A stretch of 64,000 nucleotides of DNA, taken from positions 1 through 64,000 of the forward strand of contig JAHBTJ010000001.1 of the NCBI GenBank assembly GCA_019638595.1, in the 5' to 3' direction. The translations under genes and the position numbers were made by a program. This DNA comes from Chitinophagaceae bacterium. Lineage in GTDB: Bacteria; Bacteroidota; Bacteroidia; Chitinophagales; Chitinophagaceae. The notes beneath the pieces were generated by a model. That model was not told the origin of the DNA. It did no database searches and worked only from the letters and a program-made list of their open reading frames with translations. This document shows, piece by piece, positions 17,879 through 27,035 of this stretch; the first letter of the stretch is position 1, and each line of letters begins with the position of its first letter.

Positions 17879-18385
17879 ATGAAAATTATTAAGTATGCAA
17901 TGATTGCCGCTGTTGTTAGCCTTACAGCATGCGGTGGTGGAGATGACTCCAAAAAAGCAGATCAGCCCGCTGCTGAAGAACCTAAAGCTGAAACGCCTGC
18001 TGCCGCAGATGCCGTTGCGTTGGAAATTACAGGAAACGATGTAATGCAGTTTGATAAAAAAGAGCTTCGCGCGAAAGCGGGTCAGAAAGTTACCCTTACC
18101 CTGAAACATTCAGGTAAGCTGGCCAAAGAAGCAATGGGACATAATGTGGTGATCCTGAAACCGGATGTTGACGTAGCCGCTTTTGCTATGAAAGCCGTTG
18201 ATGCAAAAGACAATGATTATTTCCCTGCGTCTGAAGCCGCGAACGTAATAGCTCATACCAAATTAATTGGTGGCGGCGAAAGCGATACCATTGAGTTTAC
18301 AGCTCCCGCTGCCGGAACTTATCCGTTTATATGCAGTTTTCCTGGTCACTATGGATTCATGAAAGGTGAATTTATTGTTGAGTAG
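17879..18385 (+). CDS. Azurin, lipoprotein-anchored blue copper protein
   Basis: The start at 17879 gives 168 aa and follows a good promoter; an open frame extends upstream but is non-coding. The lipoprotein signal MKIIKYAMIAAVVSLTAC puts the lipidated Cys at residue 18. An Ala/Glu/Pro/Lys-rich linker (about 19-46) leads to the cupredoxin domain. Copper ligands are visible in order: His88 (GHNVV), Cys152 and His157 (CSFPGH), and Met161. Azurin carries electrons between respiratory or oxidative enzymes in the periplasm. The membrane anchor and linker suggest a tethered shuttle. It is transcribed alone and ends in a bidirectional terminator. Confidence 0.93.
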   Translation: MKIIKYAMIAAVVSLTACGGGDDSKKADQPAAEEPKAETPAAADAVALEITGNDVMQFDKKELRAKAGQKVTLTLKHSGKLAKEAMGHNVVILKPDVDVAAFAMKAVDAKDNDYFPASEAANVIAHTKLIGGGESDTIEFTAPAAGTYPFICSFPGHYGFMKGEFIVE

Positions 18386-18419
18386 TAAGCGTAAAAAATT
18401 TAAGATAGCTGTTAAAAAA

Positions 18420-18450
18420 AGCCCGCTGAAATTTTCAGCGGGCTTTTTGC
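18420..18450. terminator. Strong bidirectional intrinsic terminator between azurin and ahcY
   Basis: A 12-bp stem (AGCCCGCTGAAA / TTTCAGCGGGCT) is flanked by an A-run on the left and TTTTT on the right. It can end transcription from both convergent genes. Confidence 0.9.
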
Positions 18451-18465
18451 AATAAGGAATACTGT

Positions 18466-19791
18466 TTAATACCTGTAATGTTCAGGCTTATACGGGCCTT
18501 CTTTTGAAATACCCAGGTATTCCGCCTGTGTGGTTGTAAGCTCATCCAGCTCCACACCAATTTTTTTCAGGTGCAGGCGTGCCACTTTTTCATCAAGGTG
18601 CTTGGGAAGAACATATACTTTGTTCTCGTAGTTTTTGTGATTGAGCCACAATTCAATTTGAGCCAGCGTTTGGTTGCTGAAAGAATTGCTCATTACAAAA
18701 CTGGGATGTCCCGTAGCGCAGCCAAGATTTACCAGCCTGCCTTCGGCCAGCAGTATAATATCTTTACCATCTACATTATAAATATCTACCTGGGGCTTGA
18801 TCGTGTCTTTGGTATTGCCGTAATTCTTGTTCAACCAGGCAACATCAATTTCAATATCAAAATGGCCAATGTTACATACGATGGCTTTGTCTTTCATTAG
18901 CTTAAAATGTTCTCCCGTAATTAAGTCGCGGCAACCGCTGGCTGTTACCACTATATCTGCTTCCTTTACCGCGTCTTTCATCTTCTTTACTTCGTAGCCG
19001 TCCATAGCAGCCTGCAAAGCGCAGATCGGGTCTATTTCGGTAACTATTACACGGCAACCTGCGCCTGCCAGTGAAGCGGCAGAACCTTTACCTACATCAC
19101 CGTACCCACCCACCACGGCTACTTTGCCGGCCAGCATTACATCCGTAGCGCGGCGTATGGAATCTACCAGGCTTTCCTTGCAGCCATATTTGTTATCGAA
19201 TTTCGATTTGGTAACGGAGTCGTTCACATTGATCGCGGGAACAGGCAGCGTGCCCTTCTGCATTCTTTCGTACAAGCGGTGCACGCCGGTGGTAGTTTCT
19301 TCGCTTAAACCCTTTACATGCTGTATCAGCTCGGGGTATTTGTCGAATACCATGTTGGTAAGATCACCGCCATCATCGAGTATCATATTTAAAGGACGGT
19401 CGGCGCTGCCGAAAAACAAAGTTTGTTCAATACACCAGTCGGCTTCTTCCTGGGTTTGTCCCTTCCAGGCAAATACGCCTATGCCGGCCGCTGCTATGGC
19501 CGCTGCCGCGTGATCCTGGGTAGAGAAAATATTGCAGGAGCTCCACTTTACTTCAGCTCCCAGCTCAATCAAAGTTTCTATCAGCACGGCAGTTTGAATG
19601 GTCATGTGCAGGCAGCCTGCTATCCTGGCGCCTTTTAAAGGTTGCTGCCCTTTATATTCTTCACGAATAGACATCAGTCCGGGCATTTCAGCTTCGGCTA
19701 AACGAATTTCTTTGCGACCCCATGCTGCAAGACTCATGTCTTTTACTTTATGCGGCAACGAAAAATCAATGGATTTGGAAATAGTTGACAT
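18466..19791 (-). CDS. ahcY: Adenosylhomocysteinase
   Basis: A 441-aa S-adenosylhomocysteine hydrolase. It splits S-adenosylhomocysteine into adenosine and homocysteine and so recycles the methylation cycle. Family hallmarks are [36 protein letters not shown] (substrate pocket), [16 protein letters not shown] with the catalytic Lys/Asp/Asn region, and [27 protein letters not shown] (NAD binding). The C-terminus ends in [10 protein letters not shown] as expected. A TAGCTTTG -7 word on the minus strand at 19841-19848 lies 49 bases upstream. It is divergent from an Lrp/AsnC regulator, which is a plausible local controller. Confidence 0.97.
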   Translation of the reverse strand: MSTISKSIDFSLPHKVKDMSLAAWGRKEIRLAEAEMPGLMSIREEYKGQQPLKGARIAGCLHMTIQTAVLIETLIELGAEVKWSSCNIFSTQDHAAAAIAAAGIGVFAWKGQTQEEADWCIEQTLFFGSADRPLNMILDDGGDLTNMVFDKYPELIQHVKGLSEETTTGVHRLYERMQKGTLPVPAINVNDSVTKSKFDNKYGCKESLVDSIRRATDVMLAGKVAVVGGYGDVGKGSAASLAGAGCRVIVTEIDPICALQAAMDGYEVKKMKDAVKEADIVVTASGCRDLITGEHFKLMKDKAIVCNIGHFDIEIDVAWLNKNYGNTKDTIKPQVDIYNVDGKDIILLAEGRLVNLGCATGHPSFVMSNSFSNQTLAQIELWLNHKNYENKVYVLPKHLDEKVARLHLKKIGVELDELTTTQAEYLGISKEGPYKPEHYRY

Positions 19792-19840
19792 GTTTAAATA
19801 GTTTGATAATGTATTTAAAAATTAAAATTGATCTGGCTTA

Positions 19841-19848
19841 CAAAGCTA
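19841..19848 (-). promoter_or_regulatory. -7 promoter word of ahcY
   Basis: On the minus strand it reads TAGCTTTG, matching TAnnTTTG. A -33 element at the ideal spacing is not obvious. Confidence 0.4.
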
Positions 19849-19938
19849 CAGTTCCAGAACAAAATATTAGCAGTATTATCAATATTCAGGATAAAATAAT
19901 ATTTTTCCTATTTTTAAAGAACAAATGAGCTGTTTGCA

Positions 19939-20436
19939 ATGAAAAAACAACCTCAAAAAGAAAAACCGGCTACTCCGCCTCTGCTTGATGAAAAGGACTT
20001 CGCTATTTTACGTTTGCTGCAGCAGAACGCACGCATGACGGTTAGGGAGATATCCGACATTATTCATTTGAGCACAACGCCTGTACATGAAAGGATCAAG
20101 CGGATGGAAGAATCGGGCGTTATAAGACAATACGCTACTTTGCTGGATCATGCAAAGGTGAAGAAGGGATTGATGGTGATTTGTTATGTATCGTTAAAGC
20201 AGCACAACAAAACAGCAGGCGCCAGGTTCATAAAAGCCATCCAGGAGATGAATGAAATAATTGAATGTTATAATATTTCCGGCGATTTTGATTTTATGCT
20301 GAAAGTGGTGGCGGAAAATATGGATGCTTATTACAATTTTCATGTAAACAAACTAAGCGAAGCAGAAAATATCGGGAATGTGCAGAGCGTATTTGTAATG
20401 GGCATCATCAAACAAACGCACCAGTTGCTGTATTGA
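19939..20436 (+). CDS. Lrp/AsnC family transcriptional regulator
   Basis: A 165-aa protein. After a short Lys/Pro-rich leader come the AsnC-type helix-turn-helix (LLDEKDFAILRLLQQNARMTVREISDIIHLSTTPVHERIKRMEESGVI) and the RAM ligand-binding domain (about 75-160). The RAM domain includes ECYNISGDFDFMLKVVAENMDAYYNF. Lrp-type proteins sense amino acids or related metabolites as octamers. It is divergent from ahcY with 147 bp between, so control of methionine-cycle flux is a reasonable but untested inference. Confidence 0.93.
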   Translation: MKKQPQKEKPATPPLLDEKDFAILRLLQQNARMTVREISDIIHLSTTPVHERIKRMEESGVIRQYATLLDHAKVKKGLMVICYVSLKQHNKTAGARFIKAIQEMNEIIECYNISGDFDFMLKVVAENMDAYYNFHVNKLSEAENIGNVQSVFVMGIIKQTHQLLY

Positions 20437-20695
20437 AAGTTGCAGGTTTCGGGTTTGAAGTTGGGAATTTGAGATTTGAAATTTGAGATTTGATGGCTGT
20501 TGCAGATTACAGGTCATAGGTTGCAGGTTTCAGGTCACAACTCGAAACAAAAAACCATAAACTACAAATTAATTCAGATAGCTCACAGCTCATAGCCCAC
20601 AGCCCACAGCTCAACCATAAACAAAAAACCATAAATCCTACATTGCTAGCTTATAGCTTTATAGCTGATGGCTCATTTTTTTAAGAGTTTTAATC
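20437..20695. repeat. Dispersed intergenic repeat mosaic (patch 3)
   Basis: This is a dense mosaic of GTTGCAGGTTTCGGG, GAGATTTGAAATTTGAGATTTG, TTGCAGGTTTCAGGTC, ACAAAAAACCATAAACTACAAAT, CTCACAGCTCATAGCCCACAG and CATAAACAAAAAACCATAAAT. Several words recur twice inside the patch and are shared with the other patches in both orientations. No ORF is present. Confidence 0.75.
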
Positions 20696-20717
20696 TTCTA
20701 ACACAACACAATACACG

Positions 20718-20725
20718 TATTTTTG
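20718..20725 (+). promoter_or_regulatory. Candidate -7 promoter word
   Basis: TATTTTTG fits TAnnTTTG and lies 24 bases before the ATG of the membrane-anchored protein. No -33 TTG at the proper distance was found. Confidence 0.35.
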
Positions 20726-20749
20726 TTTATACTACTATAACGTCAATAT

Positions 20750-21259
20750 ATGGATAACAGCAGCATTATTATTTTGGCTATTGTGATTATTGTAGCGGTT
20801 TTTGGTGTATATCTTTTTGTATACCGGAGTGATATGAAGGGTATAAAAAAAGAAGAAAAAACGCCTCCTTACGATAAGGCATTGCAACTGCAGGCATACG
20901 AGCGGCTGGTGATATTAACTGAACGAATAGCCCTGCGCAACCTGGTAGCGAGGGTGCCGCCGGGAGATATGAAAGCCATTGCCTACCAGGCGTTGCTGGT
21001 AGAGAACATCAAACAGGAGTACGACTACAATCTTTCCCAGCAGTTGTATGTTTCGGCACAGGCCTGGCAGGCGGTAAGCAGCCTTAAAGAGCAGAATATA
21101 TTCATTCTTCACCAGCTTATGAATACCCTCCCACCCGATGCAAGCGGGCTCGGCCTGGGAAAAAGAGTGCTGGACTTGCTGGAAGCTGATCCTAAAACCT
21201 CCCTGCATGTAGTAGTGCTGGATGCATTGAAGTTCGAGGCCAAAAAAGTAATGTCCTGA
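20750..21259 (+). CDS. Membrane-anchored protein of unknown function
   Basis: A 169-aa protein with one N-terminal TM helix (SIIILAIVIIVAVFGVYLFVY, about 5-25) and a helical cytoplasmic domain. PPYDKALQLQAYERLVILTERIALRNLVARVPPGD is followed by a region rich in amphipathic helices (NIKQEYDYNLSQQLYVSAQAWQAVSSLKEQNI). I have seen this style only in uncharacterised Bacteroidota proteins and assign no function. It precedes the exbB/exbD pair in the same direction by 200 bp, so a link to the proton-channel genes is possible but not shown. Confidence 0.75.
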   Translation: MDNSSIIILAIVIIVAVFGVYLFVYRSDMKGIKKEEKTPPYDKALQLQAYERLVILTERIALRNLVARVPPGDMKAIAYQALLVENIKQEYDYNLSQQLYVSAQAWQAVSSLKEQNIFILHQLMNTLPPDASGLGLGKRVLDLLEADPKTSLHVVVLDALKFEAKKVMS

Positions 21260-21427
21260 ACCGGCTGTATTTCCTGTTGAAATATCAGCCGTATCGGCTT
21301 TTCTCATTTTCGCTGCATGCAATTATCTATAAGAATTGTTAATAGAAAGCGGCGGCTGATCAATAAAAAAATAATCACACTATTTTCACGTTCGGCAAAG
21401 GACCGGCTAAAGTTGTGGTATAGTTCT

Positions 21428-21435
21428 TACATTTG
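21428..21435 (+). promoter_or_regulatory. -7 promoter word of the exbB-like gene
   Basis: TACATTTG fits TAnnTTTG, 24 bases before the ATG at 21460. It overlaps an earlier in-frame start codon at 21433, which argues for the later start. Confidence 0.5.
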
Positions 21436-21459
21436 TCGCACTTTCAACAAAATTATAAT

Positions 21460-22161
21460 ATGAAGTTGTTTTTTCTCCAGGTTGCTACTGATTCCGTAAA
21501 CAAAGCAATTGCAGCTCAGCATGGCATTCCGGCCCCGGGTACAACTATCAGTCTTTGGGACTTATTAATGTCCGGCGGATGGATCATGGTTCCCCTGGCT
21601 TTGTTGCTGGTGGTAGCTATTTTTTTCTTTTTTGAAAGATTGATAGCTATCCGCAATGCTGGAAAAGTGGATTATAATTTCATGAGCATTATTCGCGATC
21701 ATATTGTATCCGGCAATGTTACTGCGGCGCGGTCGCTGGCGCGTAATACCTTTAACCCCGTTGCAAGAATGATTGATAAAGGGTTACAGCGTATAGGCAA
21801 ACCAATTGAGGCTATAGAAAAGAGCATGGAGAATGTAGGTAAGCTGGAAATTTACAAGATGGAGCGTAATATTTCTGTTTTATCGCTCATAGCGGGTATA
21901 GCTCCTATGTTTGGGTTTTTGGGAACCATTGTGGGTATGGTGCAGCTTTTTTATGGTATTTCTTCCACCGGTGAATATACCCTGAGCACCATTGCGGGTG
22001 GTATATATACAAAAATGGTTACATCGGCCACGGGATTGATCATTGGATTGTTGGCTTATGTGGGATACAATTACCTGAATGCGCAGGTAGATAAGAACGT
22101 GAACAAAATGGAGGCAGCCAGCGCGGAATTTATTGACGTGCTGCAGGAACCTACCAAATAG
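21460..22161 (+). CDS. exbB: MotA/TolQ/ExbB proton channel family protein
   Basis: The product is 233 aa from 21460. Three TM helices are visible: GGWIMVPLALLLVVAIFFFFERL, then ISVLSLIAGIAPMFGFLGTIVGMVQLF and MVTSATGLIIGLLAYVGYNYL. The GIAPMFGFLGTIVGM motif is the conserved proton-channel signature. A periplasmic N-terminal tail precedes TM1. ExbB pentamers with ExbD harvest the proton motive force to energise TonB-dependent outer-membrane transport. The exbD gene follows 38 bp later; no tonB gene is in the window. Confidence 0.93.
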   Translation: MKLFFLQVATDSVNKAIAAQHGIPAPGTTISLWDLLMSGGWIMVPLALLLVVAIFFFFERLIAIRNAGKVDYNFMSIIRDHIVSGNVTAARSLARNTFNPVARMIDKGLQRIGKPIEAIEKSMENVGKLEIYKMERNISVLSLIAGIAPMFGFLGTIVGMVQLFYGISSTGEYTLSTIAGGIYTKMVTSATGLIIGLLAYVGYNYLNAQVDKNVNKMEAASAEFIDVLQEPTK

Positions 22162-22199
22162 GCGGCGCGCTACAGTGAAACTGCATTTAAAAAAGTGAA

Positions 22200-22595
22200 A
22201 TGAATTTAAGAAAAAAATTACGGAATCATGGGGAAGTGCACACAGGGGCATTGAACGATATATTGTTCATATTGCTGCTTTTCTTCCTGATCGTTTCTAC
22301 TTTGGCCAATCCCAATGTAATAAAAGTATCAGCGCCTAAAGGTAAAAGCGATACAAAGGCAAAGCAAACCGTTGTTGTATCTATTGATAAAAACAACCAG
22401 GCATATATAGGGCAGAAAAAGATCTCCTTGAACGACCTGGAAGAGGAACTGAAACTTGTGCTTTCCAAAGAAACCGATAAGCCTTCGGTGGTGGTAAATG
22501 CCGACACCGCCGGTCACTGGGGCGATGTATATAAGGTACTTCAAACCGCTAAAAAGCTGGGCGCATCCGCAGTTGCATCTGTAAGCGCTAATTAG
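22200..22595 (+). CDS. exbD: ExbD/TolR biopolymer transport protein
   Basis: A 131-aa protein. The single TM helix carries the essential Asp (GALNDILFILLLFFLIVSTL), and a periplasmic ExbD domain follows (VVVSIDKNNQAYIGQKKISLNDLEEELK ... VVVNADTAGHWGDVYKVLQTAKKLGA). It forms the proton channel with the upstream ExbB. The pair is probably one transcription unit. Confidence 0.92.
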   Translation: MNLRKKLRNHGEVHTGALNDILFILLLFFLIVSTLANPNVIKVSAPKGKSDTKAKQTVVVSIDKNNQAYIGQKKISLNDLEEELKLVLSKETDKPSVVVNADTAGHWGDVYKVLQTAKKLGASAVASVSAN

Positions 22596-22689
22596 GGCTT
22601 GCCCTGTGCTGATGCTACACAAACTGTGCTAAGGGTATAGGGTATCCGGGAAAATTTTTTACAATAATATTTTAAAGCCAACGCTACAC

Positions 22690-22899
22690 TCAGAGCTTAG
22701 TGAGCGCAGCCCCCTTATGAGCCGCAATATGATCTGTTTTATCGCTTTTGATCTCATACTGGGGATCATCCGGCGTAGCGTGATGGGTATAGCCTTTGTA
22801 ATTAAAATCTTTTGTATGCACCTTTATGATGGTGCCTGAAACGCGGCCGGCTTCTGAGTTCCAGCTTACATGGTCGCCTGTTTTAAATTTTGCTTTCAT
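22690..22899 (-). CDS. DUF2945 / hypervirulence-associated TUDOR-domain protein
   Basis: A 69-aa protein: FKTGDHVSWNSEAGRVSGTIIKVHTKDF, then HHATPDDPQYEIKSDKTDHIAAHKGAALTKL. This is the complete small beta-barrel typical of DUF2945. Its function in bacteria is unknown. It follows the DUF488 gene by 9 bp on the same strand, so the two are probably co-transcribed. Confidence 0.9.
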   Translation of the reverse strand: MKAKFKTGDHVSWNSEAGRVSGTIIKVHTKDFNYKGYTHHATPDDPQYEIKSDKTDHIAAHKGAALTKL

Positions 22900-22908
22900 A
22901 ATGTTTTT

Positions 22909-23454
22909 TCAATTAAACAGATCATTATCGGAATAAAAAACACGATCACCCACCACCCTTGCCGGGGAAGTATAAGCATGCTCTTCGGATTTACCAATCG
23001 CCATAATATGTTGCACTACCCAACCTTTTGCTTTCAGGTAATCGGATACCATGGAACGGTGACAGCGCCACCAAACCGCTTCAGCGCACATATAAGCGGT
23101 AGGCGCCTGCAACGCTATCGCTTCCAGTTCCTCAATGCCTTTTTCAAATGCTTTGGTTTCCATATAATCTGCATATCCCCGGAAGGAAGCATTGCGCCAG
23201 CGCGTATTTTTCGAATCCTTATGCACTTTTCTTCTGCCTCCCAGCTCTTTCAGATGCGTATATTGTATCCCGTATTCTTCGAGGGATTGTTCCAGGTTTT
23301 CTTTATCAAATTGCGGAAACTTCCGTGAGCCCGGAAGCCCCCGTATATCTACCAGGTTTTTTATGGCAAAAGACTGCAGCATGGCAATAAAATCATCCAG
23401 GCTATGCGTGGAATGTCCTATCGTATAAATAATATGTTCTCCGGATGATGACAT
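22909..23454 (-). CDS. DUF488 family protein
   Basis: A 181-aa protein with the DUF488 hallmarks: IYTIGHSTHSLDDFIAMLQSF at the start, LVDIRGLPGSRKFPQFDKENL, YTHLKELGGRRK and, near the C-terminus, AYMCAEAVWWRCHRSMVSDYL with the conserved Cys and Arg. The biochemical role is not established, although the conserved Cys/His suggests an enzyme. It is translationally close to the DUF2945 gene. Confidence 0.92.
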   Translation of the reverse strand: MSSSGEHIIYTIGHSTHSLDDFIAMLQSFAIKNLVDIRGLPGSRKFPQFDKENLEQSLEEYGIQYTHLKELGGRRKVHKDSKNTRWRNASFRGYADYMETKAFEKGIEELEAIALQAPTAYMCAEAVWWRCHRSMVSDYLKAKGWVVQHIMAIGKSEEHAYTSPARVVGDRVFYSDNDLFN

Positions 23455-23667
23455 CTGGCTTTTTACCCAAATTTAAAACTAATATGAACAGCTTCACGGG
23501 CTCGCGACTTTTCATAAAAAATGAATTTTTAATTGGTTTTAACTTTAAAGATCTTCCATGGCATCATTTTGGGGCAGGTTTCCTTCCTTTCCTTAACTCC
23601 CGGAAAATGTCCTGCCCGGGACAAAGCAAACAAACAAGAATATTTCACTGCCTGCAAATTAAAATGG

Positions 23668-24012
23668 ATGCATATGAAAATACTTCAGCTTAAAGCTGAT
23701 CAAACAACCTGGTCTCCTTATGGCAGCTTCCGGTTGGGCATCAGGGGCAGACAGCCGGTAATAGAAGAAAAGATATACCTGTACGGAGAAGGTGGCAGCA
23801 CCCTGCTATTGCCCAACAGTACTTTCTCAACAGAAAAAACACATTGGGGAGGATACGGGCTTTTCGGATTTGAGTTCCGGGCTACCCGGCAATTTGGCTA
23901 TTACCTGGAACTGGGAACGATGGGCACCGGTGCAAAGGCGGATAAAGTACCTGCCACGCCTATATACGCGAACGGCTTTACGAGCAGTGTTGGCTGCAGG
24001 ATAAATTTTTAA
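23668..24012 (+). pseudogene. C-terminal fragment of an outer-membrane beta-barrel protein
   Basis: The readable protein (up to about 115 aa) contains YLYGEGGSTLLLPNS, then GGYGLFGFEFRATRQFGYYLELGTMGTGAKADKV and a final SVGCRINF. Alternating aromatic strands and a terminal Phe are typical of the last strands of porin-like barrels. There is no signal peptide, and the frame upstream (from 23533) does not look like barrel sequence. The 5' part of the gene has therefore probably been lost. It may be inactive. Confidence 0.6.
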
Positions 24013-24109
24013 AATTCCTGCTTACTATGCAGTTTTCTCTTTATCCGGGTTAATAGCAGGTGCAGAACAGCGTTTTATCTCCATTCACAGGAGTATACCT
24101 GCCGTTGGT

Positions 24110-25159
24110 TTACTTTTCATCGCTGCGTTCTACCGGTTTTTTGCCTGTTGAACGTAAATTAACCATCTTATTGAGCGTATCAAACCAAAACTGGCTGCCC
24201 AACTGTAAAGCAAAGCATGTAATAAGGATGCCTAAGCATTTTAAAAAGAAATTAGTCCCCCACTCTGTACAAAACCCTCCGTCATTATATCCGAACCGAT
24301 AGCCGGAAACAGAGGTGTAAAGGTCAGACACATGTGCAACCTTCTGTTTTGTTTGTGAAATGGTTGAGTCTGCTTTGGCTACAGAATCAGCATTCATACT
24401 CTGCCCTTTGATGTCTTTTCCTGTGGTTTCTGTTGCCTCAGGTTGTTTTTTATTGATGGAAATTGAGTCGCCATTAGCAAGTATCAACACATCTGCCTGG
24501 TTATCCTGAACAAACCGGCTTATGCTTTCGGCAGCTATGTCAAGTTTTTTGGGGTCTTTCAAACCATCGTTCGCTATCTTAATGGTATCAATATTTAAAG
24601 CAACACTTAAAACCAACGCCAGTATAAATAAAACGATGCCGGTTTCTCTTTTATACCAGCCTGTTGCCCTGTCCATGGCATTATTATAATATTGCTCCAG
24701 CTCTTCTTCAAAAGCTTTCAGTCCATTTATATTTTCTGAGATTCTGCTTTTTGATTTGGCAATAATGTCTTTTAATGCCTTTTTTACTACCGGGTTTAGT
24801 TTATCCGAACTATTAATAGCTGTTTCAAATGAATTTTTATAGCTGTCGGCGCCTACATATTCGATAAGGGTAAGTAAAAAATTTTGAAATGGAATATACG
24901 ACGGGCTCCTTTTGTTCATCTTAAAAAGCGACTTAATATGCGTGCTGTCAAAAAAGCCGGCTTCCGTTTTTAGATTGCCATTAATATAATCTTCCCAGCC
25001 TTTATTTTCAAACAATCCCTTTAGCGCCTTTTTCAAGTAATCTGCTCTCCGGTTGAGCATTGTGAGGACTGCTTCATTGATAGCACTGACCATTAAGCTT
25101 ACAAGAAAGTAAGTAAAAGCCAGCAGAATTACCAGGTTGATAGTGGATGATGAAAACAT
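24110..25159 (-). CDS. Three-TM membrane protein, last gene of the giant-protein island
   Basis: A 349-aa protein. TM1 lies at about 6-28, TM2 at about 173-191 after an AMDRATGWYKRETG motif, and TM3 at about 303-325. The first loop is helical and charged. A segment between TM2 and TM3 (about 215-280) is low-complexity and Ser/Thr/Lys/Gln-rich. The MDRATGWYKR-TM-NIDT arrangement is one I associate with uncharacterised bacterial membrane proteins; no function is assigned. It starts 13 bp after the patatin gene, so the two are very probably translated from one message. Confidence 0.75.
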   Translation of the reverse strand: MFSSSTINLVILLAFTYFLVSLMVSAINEAVLTMLNRRADYLKKALKGLFENKGWEDYINGNLKTEAGFFDSTHIKSLFKMNKRSPSYIPFQNFLLTLIEYVGADSYKNSFETAINSSDKLNPVVKKALKDIIAKSKSRISENINGLKAFEEELEQYYNNAMDRATGWYKRETGIVLFILALVLSVALNIDTIKIANDGLKDPKKLDIAAESISRFVQDNQADVLILANGDSISINKKQPEATETTGKDIKGQSMNADSVAKADSTISQTKQKVAHVSDLYTSVSGYRFGYNDGGFCTEWGTNFFLKCLGILITCFALQLGSQFWFDTLNKMVNLRSTGKKPVERSDEK

Positions 25160-25172
25160 GATAATGGGTATT

Positions 25173-27023
25173 TTATTTTATTAATTTATGATCCTCCAGT
25201 TCAGAAAGAACGAATGTTTTCAGAGAATGAGCAATTTTGAGCTTCCAAAAAACCCTAAACAAAAGGCGAGACAGAAATGATGGAACACCTTGTTTACTCA
25301 ATATCTGTACAGATATCTTCTTCAGTCTGCTTCTTAAGAGTCCTTCCCATCCGTTATAATTGTTCTCCATTTCCAAAGCGTTACAAACGGGAAATTCAGG
25401 GTATGCGGGAGCCTGTTGATTTACCTGATCTCCTTTCTCCATATAACCGTTCATTTGATTAAATGTTACGCCATTATTACCTATCAATAAATCAGGAATA
25501 AAAGGGTATATTTTATAAGTTGTGAGATATTTATGATTAACCGGATCAAAAGTACTTTGTAGTATACTTTTACCTGTGTCTTCTTCAGAAAAACCGAATA
25601 ATTTTTGAATGTAATGCTGGCAGTTGAACCTGCCCAGCATATAATCGTGCTCACGATATGCTTTATTGAGGAAACCGGAAAAACCTCCCAATGCTCCACA
25701 GGCAATCGCAGGACTGCCATCTATTTGTTTTATAAGTTTTCCATCAATATCAATTTCCTTTCTTCGAGGCGCCAACATAAAGCGACTATAATCCAATCCT
25801 TTCTTCACTGACTTATACACAGTTATTGGTTTTACCAGCGGCTGATGCCGAAGGGCGCCTAAAAGTTTGAAAGCTGATCCAATTATCGAAAGCCGCTTTA
25901 CTTTGCTATCCACATCCACTAAAGAATCTGTATTGGGAAATGGGTCTATCATTAATACTGTTTGGAACTCCGTTCCTTTTGCTGTTGCATTTCTATTCCT
26001 TTTTACAAAATCAAGGGTACCCTCGGGAATGTCTTTTTTAGCATGGGTTCCACCTCTTCTTTCTTCATATTTTCTATCCATTAAGAACGCGGCTGTTTCG
26101 AAAGGCTCGTTATTAACAGCTCCGCCGTCAACAATCCAGTGAGAATAATCATCATCGTCGCTTAATTGTTGAAGTTCAACTCCACCGGTTATAAGTGGAT
26201 TTGATTTGATGTATTTTCCTTTTCTTGTTATTTTTCTGGGAGCGAAGCCAATCGGAAATGCTCCGGTAGCCTGCAACATTTTACCGAATAGCTGTTTGTT
26301 TCCATCTTCACGGTTTATGCAAAGTGGTATTCGTGAATACCCCGGCTCAACAATCTTTTTGCTATCGTTTGGCAAACAGAGCTGAAAATGACCAAAATCT
26401 TTTGCTGATTTCATTTTATATTTCTGGATTTGATCGGAAGTTCGATTGCCGGAACTTTTGTTGAACTCAATTTCAGTTTCTATACCATCTATATTCGTAA
26501 GAGAAGTTGCAAACTCCAAATTTCCAGACAGGTATGCAGGCAAATTTTTTAGATCGTACCCCGTCGTTCTATTAATAAATTTATCTGTAAGCTCATCAAT
26601 GAAGTTTGAATTTAAAAAGGAGGAGGCCATTCTAAAATAAGCGTCTCTGGTACTCAGCAATTGTTCCATCATTGAACTGCTGGCCTGCGTTTCTGTTAAG
26701 TTCACCCACGCATCATATTGCACACTTTCTGTTAAATACCAATCCGGGTTCAGCGTTCTCCCATCAGCTTTAAAAACATTAAATTTTTTGTGTCCCTGGA
26801 GTATTAAAAAACCACCGCAAATACCACCGGCGCTGGCCCCGGTAATTACTTCTATTTCTACACGATGACGGGGGATCATCGGATCATCCGGAAAAAGCTC
26901 TTTGGCTCTTTCCCAGCGTTCAAGCGCTTCTAATAAATAATCAATAACGCCGGCAGTATACGCGCCGGCTGATACAGCGCCGGCAAGGCAGAGCCCTAAA
27001 CGGATGGTTGGGGTGTCGCTCAT
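25173..27023 (-). CDS. Patatin-like phospholipase (soluble, 616 aa)
   Basis: The patatin catalytic elements are visible. A Gly/Ala-rich oxyanion segment LGLCLAGAVSAGAYTAG lies near the N-terminus, GASAGG carries the nucleophile Ser63, and DGGAVNNEPFE carries the dyad Asp298. The C-terminal half has ACGALGGFSGFLNKAYREHDYMLGRFNCQHYI, a conserved block of a bacterial patatin subgroup. No signal peptide or TM helix is seen, so the enzyme starts in the cytoplasm. Patatins hydrolyse acyl chains of phospholipids, and several are secreted effectors or antiphage effectors. It lies 12 bp after the YkuD-like gene and 13 bp before a TM protein, in a tight operon. A second, membrane-embedded patatin is in the same island. 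Confidence 0.9.
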   Translation of the reverse strand: MSDTPTIRLGLCLAGAVSAGAYTAGVIDYLLEALERWERAKELFPDDPMIPRHRVEIEVITGASAGGICGGFLILQGHKKFNVFKADGRTLNPDWYLTESVQYDAWVNLTETQASSSMMEQLLSTRDAYFRMASSFLNSNFIDELTDKFINRTTGYDLKNLPAYLSGNLEFATSLTNIDGIETEIEFNKSSGNRTSDQIQKYKMKSAKDFGHFQLCLPNDSKKIVEPGYSRIPLCINREDGNKQLFGKMLQATGAFPIGFAPRKITRKGKYIKSNPLITGGVELQQLSDDDDYSHWIVDGGAVNNEPFETAAFLMDRKYEERRGGTHAKKDIPEGTLDFVKRNRNATAKGTEFQTVLMIDPFPNTDSLVDVDSKVKRLSIIGSAFKLLGALRHQPLVKPITVYKSVKKGLDYSRFMLAPRRKEIDIDGKLIKQIDGSPAIACGALGGFSGFLNKAYREHDYMLGRFNCQHYIQKLFGFSEEDTGKSILQSTFDPVNHKYLTTYKIYPFIPDLLIGNNGVTFNQMNGYMEKGDQVNQQAPAYPEFPVCNALEMENNYNGWEGLLRSRLKKISVQILSKQGVPSFLSRLLFRVFWKLKIAHSLKTFVLSELEDHKLIK

Positions 27024-27035
27024 AAAAATGTTTTA

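Noticed and set aside
19792-19938. SAM or SAH riboswitch upstream of ahcY
   Set aside because: Only 49 bases separate the likely promoter from the ATG, and no conserved riboswitch core could be recognised.
20437-20695. CRISPR array
   Set aside because: The repeated words are of uneven length and spacing, occur in both orientations and have no unique spacers between identical repeats.
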